A program made the translations under genes and the position numbers. Shown piece after piece: positions 36,800 to 41,000 of a DNA stretch of 41,000 bases. The notes under the pieces were generated by a model. It made no database searches. It saw only the letters and a program-made list of their open reading frames with translations, and had not been told where the DNA came from. Source of the stretch: Actinomycetes bacterium (GTDB lineage Bacteria > Actinomycetota > Actinomycetes > JACCUZ01); contig DATHAP010000119.1 of NCBI GenBank assembly GCA_035489715.1, forward strand, positions 1 through 41,000. Reading direction: 5' to 3'. The first letter of the stretch is position 1, and every line of letters starts with the position of its first letter.

Positions 36800-37656
36800 C
36801 GACCGCCCGCACCGTGCTTACCATCGCCGCGCTGACCCTACGCGAGGCGACCCGACGTCGGGTGCTGGTGGCGCTCTCCGTGCTCACCGTCGCCCTGATC
36901 GCGCTGAGCGGTTGGGGCTTCTCCCGCCTCGCGGCGGAGTCCGGCGGCAGCGCGCTCACCAGCGGCGAGGCCCGGCTGACGGCGTCCATCGTGCTCAACC
37001 TGGTGATGTTCGGCTTCAGCCTTATCGCGGCCCTGGGGACGGCCTTCCTGGCCGGGCCCACGGTGTCCGGCGAGACGGAGTCCGGCATCGCGCTGGCGGT
37101 GCTGGCCAGGCCGATCCGTCGCTCGGCCTACCTGCTGGGCAAGTGGCTCGGCCTGGCCGTCTTCGGCAGCGGCTTCGTCGTGCTCGCCGGTCTGGCCCAG
37201 TGCCTCGTCGTGCGCGCCACGACGGACTACTGGCCACCGGAGCCGGTGACCGCGCTCGCGCTGCTCGCCGCGCAGACCACCGTGCTGCTCACGCTGGCCG
37301 TGCTGCTCTCGACCGCCATCTCGCCGATGGCCTCGGGCGTGGTCGCCGTCGGCCTGTTCTGCACGACCTGGGTGGCCGGCGTCGTGGGGGGCGTCGGCGA
37401 GGGACTCGGCAACGAGGCAGTCGCCCGCGTCGGTGCCGTGTCGAGGGTGCTGCTCCCGACCGACGGCCTGTGGCAGGGGGCGATGCACGCCTTCCAGGAC
37501 CCGTCGGTGTTCGCGACGTTCGGCGGGTCGGACGTCGAGGCGTTCCCGTTCCTGAGCTCCTCGCCCCTCACCGTCGCCTACCTGGCCTGGGCTGCGCTGT
37601 GGGTGGCCATGGTCTGGGGGCTGGCGGCGACGTCCTTCGTGCGCAAGGACCTCTGA
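36796..37656 (+). CDS. ABC-2-type transporter permease
   Basis: Membrane protein of 286 residues with six predicted helices. It begins LTIAALTLREATRRRVLVAL, typical of ABC-2/NosY-like permeases, has SGETESGIALAVLARPIRRS between helices 2 and 3 (the conserved E..G......P..R coupling segment) and ends AATSFVRKDL. It is the partner of the ATPase whose stop it overlaps. The substrate is unknown. The 204 bases downstream, up to the CPBP gene, hold no gene I can support. Confidence 0.88.
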   Translation: MTTARTVLTIAALTLREATRRRVLVALSVLTVALIALSGWGFSRLAAESGGSALTSGEARLTASIVLNLVMFGFSLIAALGTAFLAGPTVSGETESGIALAVLARPIRRSAYLLGKWLGLAVFGSGFVVLAGLAQCLVVRATTDYWPPEPVTALALLAAQTTVLLTLAVLLSTAISPMASGVVAVGLFCTTWVAGVVGGVGEGLGNEAVARVGAVSRVLLPTDGLWQGAMHAFQDPSVFATFGGSDVEAFPFLSSSPLTVAYLAWAALWVAMVWGLAATSFVRKDL

Positions 37657-37860
37657 CCGCTGGCCAGGTGGGCCGCCCCGCAGCGGCGCGCTCAGCCACC
37701 GGGGTGACTCGGGGCGGCCCGGATCTCACCCTTGCCGGACGACGACGGGGCGGTGCCCGTGCCCGAAGGTGAGTCCGTGCTGGATGCCCGCGGCAGTGTC
37801 ACCACCCCGGCGTGAGCGTCTCCCGGTGCCGGGCCGAGCCGCGGGCGCCGCGGTGCCGCG

Positions 37861-38595
37861 ATGACGACGGCCGCCGCGGTCGCCCTCACCCTGCTGGTGA
37901 TGGTCGTCGTGAACGTCTGGGTCCACGTCGGACCACGCCGTGCGCACCCGGTGACCGGACCGCTGGCGGCTGCGCTGCTCCTCCTGGTGGGTCGGAGTGC
38001 GGGCCTGTCCTGGGCCGAGCTCGGGCTCGGCCGGGAGTCCCTGGTCAGGGGACTCGCGTGGGGAGGGGCGGCAGCCGGTGTGGTCGCGGTCGGCTACGCG
38101 GTCGGCGTGACCGTGCCGGCGACCCGCACGCTGTTCCGCGATACGCGCTACCGGGTCGGCCCGGGTTCGGCGCTCGCCATGGCCTTCGTGACGATCCCGT
38201 TGAGCACGGTCGTCTTCGAGGAGGTCGCCTTCCGGGGGGTGCTGTGGGGGCTGGTCGCCGCCGATCACGGGCCGTGGTGGGCGACCGGGGTCTCCGCGGC
38301 GCTGTTCGGGCTCTGGCACGTGCTGCCGGCACTCGACCTGCTGCAGACCAACCAGACCCTGCAGACCGACGGTGGCGGCCGTCGTCGGGTATGGACCGTC
38401 GTGGGCACCGTCGCGTTCACGACGCTCGCCGGCCTGGTGTTCGGCGAGCTGCGCCACCGGACCGGGAGCCTGTTGGGTCCGATGCTGCTGCACTGGGCGA
38501 CGAACGGCCTGGGCGTCCTGGCGGCGGCCAGGGTCTGGGCCCTGAGCCCGCAGCGGCCACCGGCCCGACGCCATCGCCCGTCATCCTCAGGGTGA
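37861..38595 (+). CDS. CPBP-family intramembrane protease
   Basis: Membrane protein of 244 residues with about seven helices and the CPBP (Abi/CAAX) glutamic protease motifs: E120-E121 and R125 in VVFEEVAFRG, F149 and H153 in FGLWH, and H211 and N215 in LLHWATNG. The family includes Rce1-type proteases and bacteriocin-immunity proteins; the function here is unknown. There is no good ribosome-binding site before the ATG. The C-terminus is a basic Pro/Arg tail. Confidence 0.87.
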   Translation: MTTAAAVALTLLVMVVVNVWVHVGPRRAHPVTGPLAAALLLLVGRSAGLSWAELGLGRESLVRGLAWGGAAAGVVAVGYAVGVTVPATRTLFRDTRYRVGPGSALAMAFVTIPLSTVVFEEVAFRGVLWGLVAADHGPWWATGVSAALFGLWHVLPALDLLQTNQTLQTDGGGRRRVWTVVGTVAFTTLAGLVFGELRHRTGSLLGPMLLHWATNGLGVLAAARVWALSPQRPPARRHRPSSSG

Positions 38596-38599
38596 CCGG

Positions 38600-38633
38600 G
38601 CACCGAGGCAAGCACCGGGGCAAGCACCGAGGG
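38600..38633. repeat. 12-base tandem repeat before the Abhydrolase_9 gene
   Basis: Nearly three copies of GCACCGAGGCAA lie just upstream of the ribosome-binding site of the gene at 38644. Could be slippage or a small regulator site. Confidence 0.6.
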
Positions 38634-38643
38634 AGAGGTCGTC

Positions 38644-40608
38644 ATGACTGCACGTGACTGGGTGGGGACCCCGCAGCAGGTGGGGCTGATGGCGGGTGCC
38701 GCCGTGGCTCCGGGGACGTTCGCCCGGTCCCTGTCCGAGCGCAGCTGGGCCGACCAGGGGCTGATCACCGGTCTGTCCGTCGGTTCGACGTACCTGGCGA
38801 CGGTGCTGGCCCAGGACGCGCTGGACATCGTGGGCGCCTCGGTCGGCGACCTCCTCCCGCTGCCGCCGGGGACCAGCAGGGAGCGCCGGCACCAGCTCGG
38901 GACGCTGGCCGTGAACCTCGCCGCGGTCCCGGTCGGTCTGGCCGCGACCCGGCTGCCCACGCGGGACGCCGAGCCGATCACGCGCAGCGCGACCCGGCAG
39001 CTCGGCTGGCGCCTGGGCGTGACCGGGCTGATGGGCGCGGTCCATGCCGCTGCCAGCGCCGGCACCGGCGCCGTGGCCGGTCGTGGGCGGACCGGCCGAC
39101 TGGTCGGTCGGATCCCGATGGCGGTCCCGGCCGGTCTCGGGCTCGCGCTCGTCATCGAGCGACGACGGCAGCGGGAGACGCCCAAGGAGCCGGGCGGCGA
39201 CTTCGCGCAGCACAAGCCGCTGCTGGGCCTGGCCGCCGCGGGCGGCGTCGTCGGTGCGTTGACCGCCGTGTCGTACGGGGAGTCCGCGCTCGCCGGACGG
39301 GTCGCAGCGGTGGCCTCGATGCGCGCCCACGGGTCGGAGCGGGCGTGGCGGCTGCTCACCCACGCGGGGACGCTCGCCGCCCTCGGGCTCGGCGTGACCC
39401 GGGTGTGGGGAGTCGGGATGCGCCGGATCGAGGCCGGCGCGTCCACGTTCGAGCCGGTGCTGGACGAGTCGGCGCGGGACCGGTTCACCGGGCCCACGAT
39501 CAGCGGCGGCCCCGGCAGCCTGGTCTCCTGGGAGTCGCTGGGCCGGGAGGGCCGCCGGCACGCGGTGCTGTTCGCCCGGCCGACCCCCCTGCCGTCGGGA
39601 GAGCGCCCCGAGGGGATGCCCGAGGGTGACTGGTCCATCCCGAGCGTCATGGGGGTGCCGGCGGTGGCCACGCCCATCCAGGTGTACGTCGGGGTCGACG
39701 CCGCGGACACGATCACCGAGCGGGTCGACCTGGCTCTGGCCGAGATGGACCGGACCGACGCCTGGAGCCGCTCCCTGATCGTGCTGATCTCGCCCACCGG
39801 CAGCGGGTACGTGAACTACATCGCGACCAACACGGTGCAGTACTTCACGCTGGGCGACTGCGCGACGGTGACCCTGCAGTACTCCAAGCGGCCCTCGCCG
39901 CTCTCCCTGACCAAGGTGGCCGGTGCCCGCGAGCAGAACCGGCTGCTCTGGACCCGCATCCTCGCGCGGCTGAGGGACGTCCCTGCGGCCGATCGACCCC
40001 GGGTCGTCCTCTTCGGCGAGAGCCTCGGCGCGCACACCAGCCAGGACGCCTTCCTGCACTGGGGCACCCTGGGGCCGCAGGCGCTGGGCCTGGACCGCGC
40101 CCTGTGGATCGGGACCCCGTCCGGCAGCAAGTGGAGCCACGAGGTCATGGGCGAGAACCGCTACGACGCGGATCCCGACCTGCTCGCGGTGGTCAACGAC
40201 TTCGGCCAGCTCGAGGCGCTCGGGGCCGAGCGCCGGAAGCGCCTTCGCTACGTGCTGCTCAGCCACGACAACGACGGGGTGACCAAGTTCGGAGCCGACC
40301 TGCTGGCCCGACGCCCGAGCTGGCTCGGCCCGGACCGCCCGTCGCACGGGGAGCTGCCACCGTTCAGCCCCCGGGGGATCCCTGCGTCGATGCGCTGGCG
40401 CCCGGTGACCACCTTCTTCCAGAGCCTGGTCGACATGAAGAACGCCCAGATACCGGGTGCCTACCGCGCCTTCGCCCACGACTACCGCCCGGACCTGCCC
40501 GCCGTGGTCCGCGAGGTCTACGACCTCCCGGTGACCGACGAGCAGCTCACCCGGGTGGCCACCGCCGTCCAGGAACGCGAGGAGATCCGCGAGAAGCTGT
40601 TCGGCTAG
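38644..40608 (+). CDS. Abhydrolase_9-type membrane alpha/beta-hydrolase
   Basis: Membrane protein of 654 residues of the actinobacterial Abhydrolase_9 type. The N-terminal half (about 1-260) contains several weak helices. The C-terminal catalytic half opens FTGPTISGGPGSLVSWESLG, a family signature, has IQVYVGVDAADTITERVDLA and the nucleophile elbow GES460LGAH. Following strands carry WIGTPSGSKWSHEVM and LLSHDNDGVTKFG, which would supply the acid and His. Family members are thought to act as lipases/esterases on envelope lipids; the substrate is unknown. GGGAGAGG eight bases before the ATG is a strong ribosome-binding site. Its stop shares the CTAG with the stop of the convergent transpeptidase gene. 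Confidence 0.88.
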   Translation: MTARDWVGTPQQVGLMAGAAVAPGTFARSLSERSWADQGLITGLSVGSTYLATVLAQDALDIVGASVGDLLPLPPGTSRERRHQLGTLAVNLAAVPVGLAATRLPTRDAEPITRSATRQLGWRLGVTGLMGAVHAAASAGTGAVAGRGRTGRLVGRIPMAVPAGLGLALVIERRRQRETPKEPGGDFAQHKPLLGLAAAGGVVGALTAVSYGESALAGRVAAVASMRAHGSERAWRLLTHAGTLAALGLGVTRVWGVGMRRIEAGASTFEPVLDESARDRFTGPTISGGPGSLVSWESLGREGRRHAVLFARPTPLPSGERPEGMPEGDWSIPSVMGVPAVATPIQVYVGVDAADTITERVDLALAEMDRTDAWSRSLIVLISPTGSGYVNYIATNTVQYFTLGDCATVTLQYSKRPSPLSLTKVAGAREQNRLLWTRILARLRDVPAADRPRVVLFGESLGAHTSQDAFLHWGTLGPQALGLDRALWIGTPSGSKWSHEVMGENRYDADPDLLAVVNDFGQLEALGAERRKRLRYVLLSHDNDGVTKFGADLLARRPSWLGPDRPSHGELPPFSPRGIPASMRWRPVTTFFQSLVDMKNAQIPGAYRAFAHDYRPDLPAVVREVYDLPVTDEQLTRVATAVQEREEIREKLFG

Positions 40609-41000
40609 CTCACGGCGGAGCCGGCGACCCACGTCGTCCACGGCACGTTCCACACGCCGCCGAGGCCGTTCCAGGTCTCCATCTGCCGTCCGGTCCCGCG
40701 GGTGATGATCGGGTCGCCCTCGCGGACCCGGTCGAAGACCCAGTGCGCCGCGGACAGCGTCAGGTTCGTGCAGCCGTGCGAGCGGTTGGCGATGCCGACG
40801 TAGGGGTTCCACGGCGCCCCGTGCAGGAACTCCCCCGAGCTGGTGATGCGCATCGAGTACGGCACGTCGAGGTCGTAGGCCTCCGAACCGGTGATGCCGA
40901 CGGTCGTCGAGCGCATGCGGTAGGACTCGTGGATGTCCATGATCACCTTGGTGCCGGACCGCGTGGTGAATCCGGCCTTGCCCATCGAGACACCGAACGT
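40605..41000 (-). CDS. L,D-transpeptidase (LdtMt2-like), C-terminal part
   Basis: The 132 codons up to the window edge give the C-terminal part of a YkuD-domain L,D-transpeptidase; the 5' part with signal peptide and Ig-like domains lies beyond the right edge. Visible: VSMGKAGFTTRSGTKVIMDI, ITGSEAYDLDVPYSMRITSS, GEFLHGAPWNP and the catalytic SHGCTNL with the nucleophile Cys and its His. The tail with WNGLGGVWNVPWTTW is typical of LdtMt2-like enzymes. It makes 3-3 cross-links in peptidoglycan outside the membrane and is the target class of carbapenems. No internal start is needed; the frame runs on past the edge. Confidence 0.92.
   Translation of the reverse strand, partial: TFGVSMGKAGFTTRSGTKVIMDIHESYRMRSTTVGITGSEAYDLDVPYSMRITSSGEFLHGAPWNPYVGIANRSHGCTNLTLSAAHWVFDRVREGDPIITRGTGRQMETWNGLGGVWNVPWTTWVAGSAVS

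Noticed and set aside
37692-37889. A 65-codon minus-strand frame in the gap before the CPBP gene
   Set aside because: Low-complexity Pro/Ser/Gly product, no ribosome-binding site, overlaps the CPBP start. I see nothing supported in 37657-37860.
40604-40610. Shared CTAG stop codons of the convergent hydrolase and transpeptidase genes
   Set aside because: CTAG lets both strands end on TAG, which is neat but expected by chance for tightly convergent genes; no function needs to be assumed.
1-41000. CRISPR arrays, tRNA or rRNA genes, prophage
   Set aside because: The only repeats are short head-to-tail units inside or beside genes, without spacers. No cloverleaf-like or rRNA-like segments, integrase or phage structural genes were seen.

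Overview
The window is very GC-rich DNA with strong G/C third-position bias and frequent GTG starts. It carries actinobacterial hallmarks: a DUF222/13E12-type HNH protein, a TIGR03086 protein, DUF2993, DUF6158, an Abhydrolase_9-type hydrolase, an LdtMt2-like L,D-transpeptidase, LexA boxes of the TCGAAC-N4-GTTCGA type and many starts that look leaderless. It is a chromosomal segment of a high-GC actinomycete, possibly of the Geodermatophilaceae/Nocardioidaceae type; the genus cannot be fixed from this sequence. I see no rRNA, tRNA, CRISPR array, complete insertion sequence or prophage.

Layout. 0.1-3.4 kb: small-molecule metabolism (nucleoside hydrolase, acyl-CoA thioesterase-like protein, nitronate monooxygenase, RidA). 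3.4-7.4 kb (minus strand): VOC protein coupled to a small zinc-ribbon protein, a DHA2-type MFS exporter, a SigG-like ECF sigma factor and a DUF2461 protein. 7.5-11.4 kb: tandem GNAT acetyltransferase, HtrA-like protease, DUF2993 protein, two small cytosolic proteins and a DUF202 membrane protein. 11.4-15.1 kb (minus): a 3' relic of a PhoX-type gene, then a TIGR03086 gene coupled to a second SigG-like sigma factor, then an HNH protein behind a LexA box. 15.4-17.4 kb: VOC protein and aromatic amino acid decarboxylase. 17.4-20.5 kb (minus): a redox-signalling pair, namely a receiver/thioredoxin-reductase-like fusion without active-site cysteines and a cyclic-nucleotide-domain histidine kinase. 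20.6-26.6 kb: GNAT, YjbR, an MMPL exporter and a divergent NarL-type two-component system followed by a DUF4097 protein. 26.6-29.2 kb (minus): a degenerate PCD-VOC fusion, a small protein behind a perfect LexA box and a secreted M1 metallopeptidase. 29.3-34.0 kb: thioesterase, a secreted beta-helix gene broken by one in-frame TAG, a Thr-rich lipoprotein, an SRPBCC-ArsR operon with a readable promoter and operator, and an orphan cyclic-nucleotide-binding domain that looks like the tail of a lost transporter. 34.1-37.7 kb: a tightly overlapping operon of ECF sigma factor, zinc-type anti-sigma factor, ABC ATPase and ABC permease. 37.9-41.0 kb: CPBP protease, a large alpha/beta-hydrolase membrane protein and a partial L,D-transpeptidase running off the right edge.

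Themes. Signal-response genes are dense: three ECF sigma factors, two histidine kinases with their partners and an ArsR repressor. Two genes carry LexA boxes. Three genes look decayed (PhoX relic, amber-interrupted beta-helix gene, orphan CNB domain). The items most worth a second look are the Cys-less receiver/thioredoxin-reductase fusion with its kinase, the SOS-controlled small protein, the TAG-interrupted gene and the sigma/anti-sigma/ABC operon.
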